43,582 nucleotides of DNA from Opitutaceae bacterium (GCA_028822375.1 JAPKDW010000005.1:1-43582); one strand, 5' to 3'; shown: positions 1 through 8,588, counted from the stretch's first letter. Numbers and translations are program-made. The notes: a model not told the origin generated them from the sequence alone.

Positions 1-463
1 GTTTCTAGTGAGCAATGGTGATCGGACAAGGACGCTTCACGATGGATTGGGAAGGGGAGAATCGATGAGAGATGCGTTGAGCTGCCGAGAGCGCGAACCG
101 GATGCTCCGAACTATACGCCACGCATAACGGCGATGTTGGATTTGCAAAGCGGTGACGCTTCGATCGGTTTGAGCGTTTTGAAAGCGAATAAGATAAATC
201 CTGAGTTCACGGATCGCCATTACTTCTATCCGGGCGCTCCAAGCGACGGAATTGGCTATGGTTTGACGACTTATATGGGCGACGGGAATCCTCTCCCGAC
301 GTTCATTGGCGACCCGCTTTTGTTGCCGCTTAAGGGTACCGCGGAAGAAACGTTGGAGGCCTATTGGGAAGTCCTAGATAAGGACAATCGGATCTCGTTG
401 GCCGTGAAGGAAATCGCTCTGGATGGATCATCTTCTCGGATTATATTCAAAAATAAGTACTAG
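1..463 (+). CDS. IMP cyclohydrolase-like (PurO-type) protein, 5'-truncated by the window edge
   Basis: Open frame continues upstream to the window edge (FLVSNGDRTRTL...). 'SNGDRT', 'REREPDAPNYTPRI' and 'GIGYGLTTYMGDGNPLPTF' resemble the IMP_cyclohyd/PurO-like family from memory. Confidence 0.6.
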   Translation, partial: FLVSNGDRTRTLHDGLGRGESMRDALSCREREPDAPNYTPRITAMLDLQSGDASIGLSVLKANKINPEFTDRHYFYPGAPSDGIGYGLTTYMGDGNPLPTFIGDPLLLPLKGTAEETLEAYWEVLDKDNRISLAVKEIALDGSSSRIIFKNKY

Positions 464-1262
464 AGTAGATTCTTTCTACCGATTCCGGTGGAGAGTTGCT
501 GAACATTCGTTTATTCATTATATGAAAGTTCCAGATTATATCGCTTCCTACAAATCCCATTTAGCTAAACTCATCGTGGAGCACGGTCGCGAAGAGGCCA
601 TGCAATTAATCGTGGGTGGGGAATATGATCAAATTGGGAAGTTGGAGCGCAGTGCTCTCATTGATCTTGGTTTGGAGCGATACCATTCTTTAGTCGATAT
701 TGGTTGCGGTAGCGGTCGACTCCCTTTTGCACTTCGGGACTATTTGGAAGGGCCTTTTGTCGGGACGGACATACTAGAGGATGCTCTTGATTATGCGAGC
801 GATAAATGCGACCGCCCTGATTGGCGTTTTATGCCGACTTTCCAATCATCTATTCCTCTTGGAGATGCGACTGCGGATTTCGTTACATTCTTTTCGGTTT
901 TCACGCACCTATTAGACGAGGACATTTTTCGATTTCTATTGGAGGCAAAACGGGTTGCTAAGCCTAGCGGGAAGATCGTCTTTTCCTTTCTCGATTTTGA
1001 GTGCGATAGGCATTGGCATATTTTCGAAGCGACTGTAGCCGATCAGAATCCGCTCCGAGTGATCAATAAATTCATCTCGCATGGAGCGATCCGACGTTGG
1101 GCACGTGCTCTCGACCTAAAGGTAGAGGTTATCTATGACGGTTCGGCACCGTGGGTTAATCTGGACGAACCATTCAACTATACGGATGGGCGGCGTGCTG
1201 AAGGAGTGGTTGAATTTGGGCAGTCAGTGGCTGTCTTAAGGAAATGCGGGCTAAACGAATAA
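423..1262 (+). CDS. class I SAM-dependent methyltransferase (start may be ATG at 522)
   Basis: Motif I 'LVDIGCGSGRLPFAL', followed by 'ADFVTFFSVFTHL' and 'GKIVFSFLDFE'. The first ~33 aa overlap the upstream gene. Confidence 0.75.
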   Translation: MDHLLGLYSKISTRVDSFYRFRWRVAEHSFIHYMKVPDYIASYKSHLAKLIVEHGREEAMQLIVGGEYDQIGKLERSALIDLGLERYHSLVDIGCGSGRLPFALRDYLEGPFVGTDILEDALDYASDKCDRPDWRFMPTFQSSIPLGDATADFVTFFSVFTHLLDEDIFRFLLEAKRVAKPSGKIVFSFLDFECDRHWHIFEATVADQNPLRVINKFISHGAIRRWARALDLKVEVIYDGSAPWVNLDEPFNYTDGRRAEGVVEFGQSVAVLRKCGLNE

Positions 1263-1306
1263 ACCTATTATGAGGGGATTCCGTGGTGATCTACCTTGAT
1301 GCAGAC

Positions 1307-2215
1307 TTAACGGTTAAGTTCCAGACTAAACGTTGCAACCTCTGTAGATGCTGCGTTCCTCGAAGCGTAGTTTGCAGCGAGTTCGATTGCAGATTCGAGA
1401 GACCTATCGGGGTGATTGTATTGTTGGTCCAAGAGCGTTGCGAAGAAGATGTCACCGCAACCTATCGGCGATAGGCATTCTACGATCGGGGGCTGAATTG
1501 CTTGGGGCTGGCCGCCAGCTTCGAATGTCCAGATTTTCGATTCTCCGTCGGTAACGATCCAAAGGGGGCAATCGTAGTTTTCGGTTACGCGTTTCATTAG
1601 ATCGTCGGTCGGCGAAGCGCTCACGCTTTCGTCGAAAAGCGTTTCCAATTCTTGTCGATTGATTTTGGCGACATTAGGTTGTTGCCGAGCGAACCAGGGG
1701 AGGCTTGGACCGTAGGTATCGACTGCCAGGTTGACGTGTTTTTCTCGGTTGGGTAGCCAGTCGCGGAGAGGGTCCCAGTTCGAGCTTTCCCATTCTTGGA
1801 AAACGCCGCAGATTGCGAGAACGTAGGGTTCGCTTAGGCCTTTCAGGTAGTTCACGCAATCCTGTACGGATTCAGCGGATACGTGGCTGTCGATTCCTAG
1901 AATCGAGATTTCCTCGCTGCGAGGGGCACGGATAATCGCCCCAGATCGAGTGATGCATCCGGAAGAGAACGATTTGAAATGGCGTTTTCGCTCGGTCAAC
2001 CATTGTTCGCAAATCGGGCCGAAGTCGCCTCCGGGAAAGCAGAGGGCAGTCGTTTCGGCTCCGAGGCGTTGAAGCATTTTCGAGACGTTGATTCCTTTGC
2101 CGCCGACTTGAAAGCGCTCTTCCGTTGCGCGACTAGTTTTACCTGCGCCCCAATCGGATACGTAGTAGGTGGTCTCGGCGACAATGTTGGCTGTGAGGGT
2201 AATGATTGGAGGCAC
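1307..2215 (-). CDS. PfkB-family carbohydrate kinase (1-phosphofructokinase-like), probable GTG start at 2215
   Basis: 'VGGKGINVSKMLQRLGAET' N-terminal PfkB signature and 'PIGCGDIFFATLL' C-terminal catalytic signature with Asp retained. The ORF upstream of 2215 overlaps the DUF3108 gene out of frame. Confidence 0.8.
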   Translation of the reverse strand: MPPIITLTANIVAETTYYVSDWGAGKTSRATEERFQVGGKGINVSKMLQRLGAETTALCFPGGDFGPICEQWLTERKRHFKSFSSGCITRSGAIIRAPRSEEISILGIDSHVSAESVQDCVNYLKGLSEPYVLAICGVFQEWESSNWDPLRDWLPNREKHVNLAVDTYGPSLPWFARQQPNVAKINRQELETLFDESVSASPTDDLMKRVTENYDCPLWIVTDGESKIWTFEAGGQPQAIQPPIVECLSPIGCGDIFFATLLDQQYNHPDRSLESAIELAANYASRNAASTEVATFSLELNR

Positions 2216-2240
2216 AGTAGCTTTGTTTTGAGAGACTAAC

Positions 2241-3209
2241 TTATTGGGACTGGGCAACGAGTGTATCGTTGCTGAGAGTGAAGGCTTCGATTCGCAGAGA
2301 GGCAGTGCCGATGGAAATCTTAAAATCGATTCGGAGAGGGATGCGTCGCTCGTCGGCTGAAACCCAAAGGGACATTTTACCGCCTTCGCGGAAGAGTTTG
2401 CTTTGAGGCAGGGCCAAAATGGGTTCCAGTTTAAAGGCGTCGAGTTTTCCAAATTTCGTTTGGATAGATTCGGTTTTCATCGTTTGCATTTCGATGAGAT
2501 AGAATTTCCCTTTTGAGCTAATCAAAAAGGAATGACGGCTATCCTGGGCGAGGTTCCAGCCGCGGACTTGAAGGAGGGCGGATGCGTAGTCCAGTGGTAC
2601 GGGATAGGGAAGGCTCTTGGTGGTATTTCGGTCGGGGCGTGTTTCGTCTACGAGGCTCATATTGCCAGCTTCGTAGTCGAAAGTGGTTTTGACGTCTGTT
2701 TCTCTCGAGCGACTGATTTCGGTGACGCGGCTATTGAGGATGCGTCCTTTTTGGGGTTGGAGAAGGGTTTGCCCTTCGAAGAGAATAGGAAAAAGCGCTT
2801 TTGCCAAACCCAGCGTTCGGACATTGGTTTTCACGAGGAGCAGGGCGTCGTCAGTTTCGGTCGCTTGGATGGAGATTGTGAGTCTGGCGGCTTTGCGCAG
2901 CAGGCCCCATTGACCTCGGAATTGGAATTTTTCTCCGGATTTGAATCCACTTGCGGTTTCAGCGGGGTCGGGAACGTCTCTTTCGGGCCAAACGATTTCT
3001 TGCGATTGAGTGGACCCGTCGTCGTCTCGTATTTCTGACAAATTGATTTTCGCTGCTACGGTTGGAGCGATGACAGCCCACAGTAGAATGAACGAGCAGC
3101 AGGCACGCCCATATTTTGGCGAGTGATTGAAGCGGGGGGTATTATGGGAAACAAGAGGCATCATTCGTGATAATCGACGAGCATTGGCGTGAATGGAGCC
3201 GAGAATCAA
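2241..3209 (-). CDS. DUF3108 family protein with N-terminal signal sequence (start may be 3161)
   Basis: 'GEKFQFRGQWGLLRKA...', 'DYASALLQVRGW', 'KFGKLDAFKLEPIL...REGGKMSLWVSADERRIPLRIDFKISIGTASLRIEAF' is typical DUF3108 architecture. Confidence 0.7.
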   Translation of the reverse strand: MILGSIHANARRLSRMMPLVSHNTPRFNHSPKYGRACCSFILLWAVIAPTVAAKINLSEIRDDDGSTQSQEIVWPERDVPDPAETASGFKSGEKFQFRGQWGLLRKAARLTISIQATETDDALLLVKTNVRTLGLAKALFPILFEGQTLLQPQKGRILNSRVTEISRSRETDVKTTFDYEAGNMSLVDETRPDRNTTKSLPYPVPLDYASALLQVRGWNLAQDSRHSFLISSKGKFYLIEMQTMKTESIQTKFGKLDAFKLEPILALPQSKLFREGGKMSLWVSADERRIPLRIDFKISIGTASLRIEAFTLSNDTLVAQSQ

Positions 3210-3219
3210 GCCTTGAAGG

Positions 3220-5925
3220 TTACTTGAAGGAGATCCAACCGGATTTCGAATCCGACAGCGGATTGTAAGGGGAGGTTTCTTTTTTGATTATCAAGCCTTG
3301 GTTGCCCCGCTTTTGCGAATCTTGTAGTTGACCGTGGATTTGATCGATTGAGTCGAGATGAGTGACAGGCGAAATACGAAGTTTCGGGTTCACTGAGAAG
3401 GAATATAGACGGCTTTTGCGTTCTGAAAGCGGTTGATCGACAAGGGTATCGCCATTGTTCCAGAGCAAGTCGTGAAGCCAGAGCAGCGTATCGGCTTCGT
3501 CGCTCAACAGAAGTTCCGCCGCGGGACGTTCGAGTCGTTCGCGCAGCTTCGAATAGGGTAGCGGGGCTTCTTTTTCCCAGGCGACGAGTGTTCCATCGGC
3601 GATAAAATCTTGGGGAATAAGCGTAGCGGCTTCGGTTATTTCGGGAAATTTGTGAGTGATGGAATTCCCTTGGGCGTCGTACATTTCGACACGTTCATCG
3701 AGTTTGTGGATTTGGCAGCGGAATCCGTCGTATAGGTCTTCGACCCAGAGCGGCGCTTCGAGAGTTGAGAGGTATTCAAGGTCGATCTGCCCTCGGCTGG
3801 AAGTGACTAATGAGAGGGGGAAGAAGAGCTGGATCGGGATGTATTCGAGCATGTTGTCCAGAGCTGCATTCGCTATGCGTTCGAGATCGGAGCAACGAAA
3901 ATTGGCCTGTCGGACCGTATCTAAAGGACAATTGAATCGGAGGGCCAGGGCTTCTTCGATGATCGACTCGGTGACGTTTGTCTTTAAATCGCCTGCGATT
4001 AACCGGCTTAGATATTTGCCTTCGACGGGTGCGAGTTTTCGGTATTCGTCGGCGAGGACAGAGTGTTGGTATACCGGGTTGGGCCCTTTTTCTAAGAGAG
4101 CGAAAGTCGATCTGAAATGGCCTAAGGTCCGGCCGCCTGCTTGGGATTCGGATAGAAGGGAAGCGAGGGCGGTCTGTGGATCCGGGTTTTCCTGCTTACG
4201 ATCCTTGAAGTCGGCTTCGCTGGAATCCGAGGCGAAGAGAATGGCTTGCTTGTTTAACTTTCCGTCTACTCGGATATTGCGTCGCGATGCTCTTGGAAAA
4301 ATCTGACCGGCGAGGAAAAGGCTGGCGGTGGCGATCTCCGTTGCCGGGAGGCTTGAGAGGTACTGCGCGATGATTTCTGCCTGTTTGCTTCGGCTTTCAG
4401 TTTTCGAGAGAGCTTCGCAGGTGTTTGCAAAATGAAGAATGGCGTCGCCGCTAGGAGTTTTAGTGGAAGGGGAGTGAGTAGAAGGAGTGGTTTTCGGCTT
4501 CGGTCGAGTGACGGCAGGGATACCGAGACCCATTTGATTTTGACTTCCTAGGGCCCAGGCGGCTATTCCGCGATCATTGAGAGTTTCGGCGAATTCTTTG
4601 GCGAAGCCATGGGTTGTGTAGACGATTTTAGGAGAGACTTGTTCGACGAAGTCTTGAAGGTCCAGGAAATCGGCGTGGTCTGAAAGCGGAAACGATCGAT
4701 CGGCCTGGTTTCGATATTGAGCGGATGGATCGATGGCCCAACCCGATATCATTGCTGTTTTCCGGTTCGGGATTTTGGATAACCAGTCCGAATTTGCTGC
4801 AAGAGGAGGGCTGATGATAACGCGGCCATGATGGCTCGGGAAATCGAATTCGGAATAGGAGGGGAAATCGAAACCGATTTTTTCGCACGCTTGGGTCATT
4901 TTGAAAACCTGCGGATGAACCATGATTTCGAGCTTGGCTCCAGAAAGCGCTTTCAGAATCTCCTGGGCTTTGCCGAGGCTGTAGCCGAAAAGAATAGGCG
5001 TTTCGCCGTTCTCGAGCGTGTCTCTACAAAAACTGATGATGTCTTGAATGACCTCGGAAGCTGGAGGGAACGTGTATCGAGGAATTCCGTACGTGGTTTC
5101 GATTACGAGCGTGTCGGCTTGAGGAACGACACAGGCTTCGGCAGCGAGGTTTGGACTGAGCTTGAAGTCGCCCGAATAGAGAAACGTTTTTCCTTCTCGC
5201 TCCAGCCAAAGCATCGCGGATCCAGGAATATGGCCAGCTGGGTAAAGGCGGGCATTGGTTCCTGGCTCGATCTCGAATGGTTCGTCAAAATCGAAGGTTT
5301 GCCAATCGCGTTGGCCTGGCATTCGAGCTTGAAGCAACTGAGCCGTGCCTTGAGAGCAGAGGATGGAAGCGTGCTTACCGAAGTGGTCAAAGTGAGCGTG
5401 GGAAATGAATGCCCTGGGAACGGGCTTTCGGGCATCGAGATGCCAGTCGATTTCCGGGAGATAGATCCCATTTCGCTTCTCGACTTTCCAAGTCATTGCG
5501 AGTCTCAAGATCCCTTTACGATCGAGGCTGATCCGTCCTGGACCGATGAATACAAGGGAGAGCAATGCTAGGCCGATTTGAAAATGGACGAGGAGGGAAA
5601 GATCGACTCCCTTGCTATGTTGTATCAGATTCGCGATAGCGAAACCCGTGATAATCGTCAATAGGAGCGCGATACTGCGGGTTAGGATGCCGAGAATGAG
5701 AAACAGTCCTCCAACCGATTGGATAACTGCGGATGCTGCTCCAAAAAACAGGTGAAACCCAGTGATGCCGATTAAGCCAACGGGGCCGCCAACTTTTTCA
5801 TAGCTGTCAGTTCCGCTGACAAGCAGCGGAAAACCATGGAAGGCCATAAGCGCTCCCGTCCCTAGACGGAGATAGAGCACTCCTAAATAATCGAATTTAC
5901 TTAAACCTGCGAGCGATAGCTTCAT
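3220..5925 (-). CDS. Fusion protein: DoxX-like membrane domain + MBL/beta-CASP ligase-associated exonuclease + degenerate ATP-dependent DNA ligase module
   Basis: Single 901-aa frame. DoxX-like N-terminus (about aa 1-140, four hydrophobic segments, 'GPGRISLDRKG'). MBL motifs 'SHAHFDHF', 'AGHIPGSAM', 'YSGDFKLSP', 'LSDHADFLDLQDFVEQVSPKIVYTTHG'. Then a ligase N-terminal-like domain ('EGKYLSRLIAGDLKTNV') and a nucleotidyltransferase-like domain 'APLWVEDLYDGFRCQIH'. Confidence 0.85.
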   Translation of the reverse strand: MKLSLAGLSKFDYLGVLYLRLGTGALMAFHGFPLLVSGTDSYEKVGGPVGLIGITGFHLFFGAASAVIQSVGGLFLILGILTRSIALLLTIITGFAIANLIQHSKGVDLSLLVHFQIGLALLSLVFIGPGRISLDRKGILRLAMTWKVEKRNGIYLPEIDWHLDARKPVPRAFISHAHFDHFGKHASILCSQGTAQLLQARMPGQRDWQTFDFDEPFEIEPGTNARLYPAGHIPGSAMLWLEREGKTFLYSGDFKLSPNLAAEACVVPQADTLVIETTYGIPRYTFPPASEVIQDIISFCRDTLENGETPILFGYSLGKAQEILKALSGAKLEIMVHPQVFKMTQACEKIGFDFPSYSEFDFPSHHGRVIISPPLAANSDWLSKIPNRKTAMISGWAIDPSAQYRNQADRSFPLSDHADFLDLQDFVEQVSPKIVYTTHGFAKEFAETLNDRGIAAWALGSQNQMGLGIPAVTRPKPKTTPSTHSPSTKTPSGDAILHFANTCEALSKTESRSKQAEIIAQYLSSLPATEIATASLFLAGQIFPRASRRNIRVDGKLNKQAILFASDSSEADFKDRKQENPDPQTALASLLSESQAGGRTLGHFRSTFALLEKGPNPVYQHSVLADEYRKLAPVEGKYLSRLIAGDLKTNVTESIIEEALALRFNCPLDTVRQANFRCSDLERIANAALDNMLEYIPIQLFFPLSLVTSSRGQIDLEYLSTLEAPLWVEDLYDGFRCQIHKLDERVEMYDAQGNSITHKFPEITEAATLIPQDFIADGTLVAWEKEAPLPYSKLRERLERPAAELLLSDEADTLLWLHDLLWNNGDTLVDQPLSERKSRLYSFSVNPKLRISPVTHLDSIDQIHGQLQDSQKRGNQGLIIKKETSPYNPLSDSKSGWISFK

Positions 5926-6007
5926 ATTTGGGGAAGATCAATTGCCTGGAAACCTAAGCAAAGGATTTCGGGAAGCGCAATGGATTATCATGCAAAAGCG
6001 CGGCAAT

Positions 6008-6613
6008 CTATTTAGAGCTCGGCAGCCAGCCTTTGGCCACGGCATCGCGGATTAGGCTATCGGTGTAAGTCCAAAGCGAAGCGCTGCCATCTTCGATTTT
6101 GCGATTGACGGCCCGTACTTGTTCGGCGGTGACTTCGTGCTCGCCCCAAGTTTTGCCTTCGGCGAGGTGATTGAGTATCATAGGGTGCAGGCGATCGACT
6201 GCTTTGGCGAATCGAGCTTCATCGGAGGCTTCGGTTTCGAAATCGATCCATAGATCGTGGAAGGCTTGGGATTGATCGCCTGGGAGTAGGCCAAAGAGGC
6301 GATCGGCCGCCTTGGCTTCGCGTTGGGCTTGGGTCTTTTTGGCTTCCTCGTCGTAAATGTAAGTGTCGCCTGCATCGATTTCGACAATGTCGTGAATGAT
6401 GAGCATCTTGAGGACTTTGAGCGTATCGAGATCCTTGAAGTTCGAATGTTCGGCGAGCAGCAGAACCATCAGGCAAAGGTGCCATGAGTGCTCGGCGTCG
6501 TTTTCGCGACGCGATTGATCGCTGAGATAGGATTGACGAAAGACATGCTTCAGCTTGTCGGCTTCGGCGATGAAGCGCATTTGCTGCTGAAGGCGTTCCG
6601 AGATCGATTCCAT
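6008..6613 (-). CDS. HD domain-containing protein (YfbR/HDDC2-like 5'-nucleotidase family)
   Basis: 'RRENDAEHSWHLCLMVLLL', 'LIIHDIVEIDAGD', 'AKAVDRLHPMILN' HD motifs. Confidence 0.8.
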   Translation of the reverse strand: MESISERLQQQMRFIAEADKLKHVFRQSYLSDQSRRENDAEHSWHLCLMVLLLAEHSNFKDLDTLKVLKMLIIHDIVEIDAGDTYIYDEEAKKTQAQREAKAADRLFGLLPGDQSQAFHDLWIDFETEASDEARFAKAVDRLHPMILNHLAEGKTWGEHEVTAEQVRAVNRKIEDGSASLWTYTDSLIRDAVAKGWLPSSK

Positions 6614-6618
6614 AGCGT

Positions 6619-7071
6619 CTATTCTCTGTTGCGTGTGTCGAGAGTGATGGTCACTGGGCCGCCGTTGACGAGCGATACTTGCATGTTGGCGGCGAAGACA
6701 CCGGTTTTGACCGGGCGATCTAGTACGGATTCGAGTCCTTTGGCAACACGGAGGTAGTAGGCGTTTCCTTTTTGAGGATCGGCAGCGTCGTTGAAGGAGG
6801 GGCGATTTCCCTTTTTGGTCGAGGCGATTAAAGTGAATTGGCTGACGACTAGGACTTCGCCTTCAATGGTGGAGAGGTCCGAATTCATGAGGCCGTTTTC
6901 GTCTTCGAAGACGCGCATGTTGGCGACCTTTCGCACCATCCATTCGATATCGGAATCGGTATCCTCTTTGTGGATTCCGAGGAGAACGAGGAATCCCTGT
7001 CCAATTGACGAGTGAACATTTCCGTCGATGCTCACAGTTGCGTTCCTGACGCGCTGGACGACCGCTTTCAT
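6619..7071 (-). CDS. dtd: D-aminoacyl-tRNA deacylase
   Basis: 'MKAVVQRVRNATVSIDG', 'VSQFTLIASTKKGNRPSF', 'NGGPVTITLDT'. Confidence 0.93.
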   Translation of the reverse strand: MKAVVQRVRNATVSIDGNVHSSIGQGFLVLLGIHKEDTDSDIEWMVRKVANMRVFEDENGLMNSDLSTIEGEVLVVSQFTLIASTKKGNRPSFNDAADPQKGNAYYLRVAKGLESVLDRPVKTGVFAANMQVSLVNGGPVTITLDTRNRE

Positions 7072-7078
7072 TTTATTA

Positions 7079-7108
7079 TAAAAAAGCCGCAACCCTGAGG
7101 TTGCGGCT
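7079..7108 (-). terminator. Rho-independent terminator of fabV
   Basis: Perfect 10-bp stem AGCCGCAACC/GGTTGCGGCT (7085-7094 and 7099-7108), 4-nt loop, followed on the minus strand by TTTTTT. Confidence 0.9.
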
Positions 7109-7113
7109 GAAGG

Positions 7114-8298
7114 TTATTCGAAGTCAACTTCCGGTTCGACTTCAGCTTGGTAATCGACGCCGTCGACGCCGAACCCGAAGAGGCGAAGAAATTCTTCTTG
7201 GTAGCCGACGAAGTCCGTTAGCTCGTCAACTGTATCGGTTTCGACTTTCGGCCAAACTTCGGCGACAGCGTTTTGAATTGCCTCGCCCATTTCCCGGTCG
7301 TCCATGCGGATGAGTCCAAGTCCGTCCACCGGTACTTCGCCACCGTTATAGAGGCGATCCTTGAAGAGGCGGGCCATTTGCTCGATACAGCCTTCATGGC
7401 CGCCGAGCTCCTTCATTATTTTGAAGAGAATGGTGATGTAGAGATTAACGCCAGGGATTGCCGAGCTGGCTTGGGTGACAACGGCTTTGTTGACCGCTAC
7501 GTGGGCTGCTCCGTCGATGGATCCGATCGTTTCGTTGATCGCAGCCTTGGCGCGTCGAAGATCGAGTTTGGCTCGACCGATCGTACCTTCCTTGTATACG
7601 GGCCAGGTGACCTTGGGTCCGATGTAGTCGTAAGCGACGGTTTTGCATCCGTCGGAGAGCAGGTCGGAATCTTTAAGAGCCTGTATCCAAAGTTCCCAGT
7701 CTTCGCCACCCATGACTTTCACGGTATTGCGAATGTCCTCGTCGGTAGCTGCGTCGAGTTCCGCCATCTGGATGGTTCTCTTATCCGTATCCAAATATTT
7801 GTTGGAATAATTCGAGCCGATTGGTTTGAGGGTGGACTTGTAGACTTCGCCCGTTTCCGGGTCGGTACGACGCGGAGCTGCGAGCGAGTAGATGACCAGG
7901 TCGACCTTACCCATATCAGCTTTGATGCGCTCGAGCGTTTGGTCTTTGATGTCTTTGGAGAAGGCGTCGCCGTTTATGCTACTGGCGTAGAGTCCAGCTG
8001 CCTTGGCTTGTTTTTCAAAGGCAACGGAGTTGTACCATCCAGGAGACGCTGTTCGTCCTCGTTCGGAGGGGCGTTCGAAAAATACGCCCAGCGTATTGGC
8101 TCCGGCTCCGAATGCCGCGGCTACTCTAGAGGAGAGGCCGTAGCCCGTCGACGCTCCGAGGATGAGCACGTTTATCGGGCCACCTTCGACGGGAGTTTGC
8201 TTTTTAACGTAGTCGATCTGCTCTTGGACATTCGCGGCGCAGCCGGTGGGATGCGCAGTGACGCAGACGAAACCTCTAACTTTGGGACGGATAATCAT
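7114..8298 (-). CDS. fabV: Enoyl-[acyl-carrier-protein]/trans-2-enoyl-CoA reductase FabV
   Basis: 'MIIRPKVRGFVCVTAHPTGCAANV', 'VLILGASTGYGLSSRVAAAFGAGANTLGVFFERP', 'YSLAAPRRTDPETGEVYKSTLKPIG'. Confidence 0.95.
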   Translation of the reverse strand: MIIRPKVRGFVCVTAHPTGCAANVQEQIDYVKKQTPVEGGPINVLILGASTGYGLSSRVAAAFGAGANTLGVFFERPSERGRTASPGWYNSVAFEKQAKAAGLYASSINGDAFSKDIKDQTLERIKADMGKVDLVIYSLAAPRRTDPETGEVYKSTLKPIGSNYSNKYLDTDKRTIQMAELDAATDEDIRNTVKVMGGEDWELWIQALKDSDLLSDGCKTVAYDYIGPKVTWPVYKEGTIGRAKLDLRRAKAAINETIGSIDGAAHVAVNKAVVTQASSAIPGVNLYITILFKIMKELGGHEGCIEQMARLFKDRLYNGGEVPVDGLGLIRMDDREMGEAIQNAVAEVWPKVETDTVDELTDFVGYQEEFLRLFGFGVDGVDYQAEVEPEVDFE

Positions 8299-8456
8299 AC
8301 TGTTTCAAAAAAATCGGGCGATTCCAATTAGCGCGAATCGCCATTGCACGTTTAAAGAAGGGTTTATTTGGGCGATTTTGGGAGATTATTCCAGGATAAA
8401 CCTCAGTGGATCGCAATCAGCGCGGTCGAGGCAGCGTTCTGACCTAGGATGACGCT

Positions 8457-8549
8457 CTAGAATAATGCGAGTCCGATTAGGCCTAGCACAATGAGAAGAG
8501 TGACTATCGCAAGGACGGTTTTCTCCTGTTTGGTAGTTTTAAACAGCAT
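8457..8549 (-). CDS. Putative 30-aa single-TM small protein (not in the ORF track)
   Basis: Hand translation: ATG...TAG = MLFKTTKQEKTVLAIVTLLIVLGLIGLALF*. Charged N-terminus then a hydrophobic helix. No clear Shine-Dalgarno. Confidence 0.45.
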   Translation of the reverse strand: MLFKTTKQEKTVLAIVTLLIVLGLIGLALF

Positions 8550-8588
8550 AAGTATAGAGTGGATTAGCGCCGGGCAAGGCGCTAGAAA

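Noticed and set aside
1305-1319. ACTTAAC-G-GTTAAGT inverted repeat near the PfkB stop
   Set aside because: One-nucleotide loop, AT-rich, no T-tract; insufficient for a terminator call.
2216-2452. N-terminal extension of the PfkB ORF
   Set aside because: Overlaps the DUF3108 gene out of frame; family homology begins at about MPPIITLT (GTG 2215).
4828-5571. 247-aa plus-strand ORF
   Set aside because: Antisense to the MBL domain of the 901-aa fusion; shadow ORF.
7273-8331. 352-aa plus-strand ORF
   Set aside because: Entirely antisense to fabV, which is unambiguous. The translated product has no recognisable motif; codon-bias shadow ORF.
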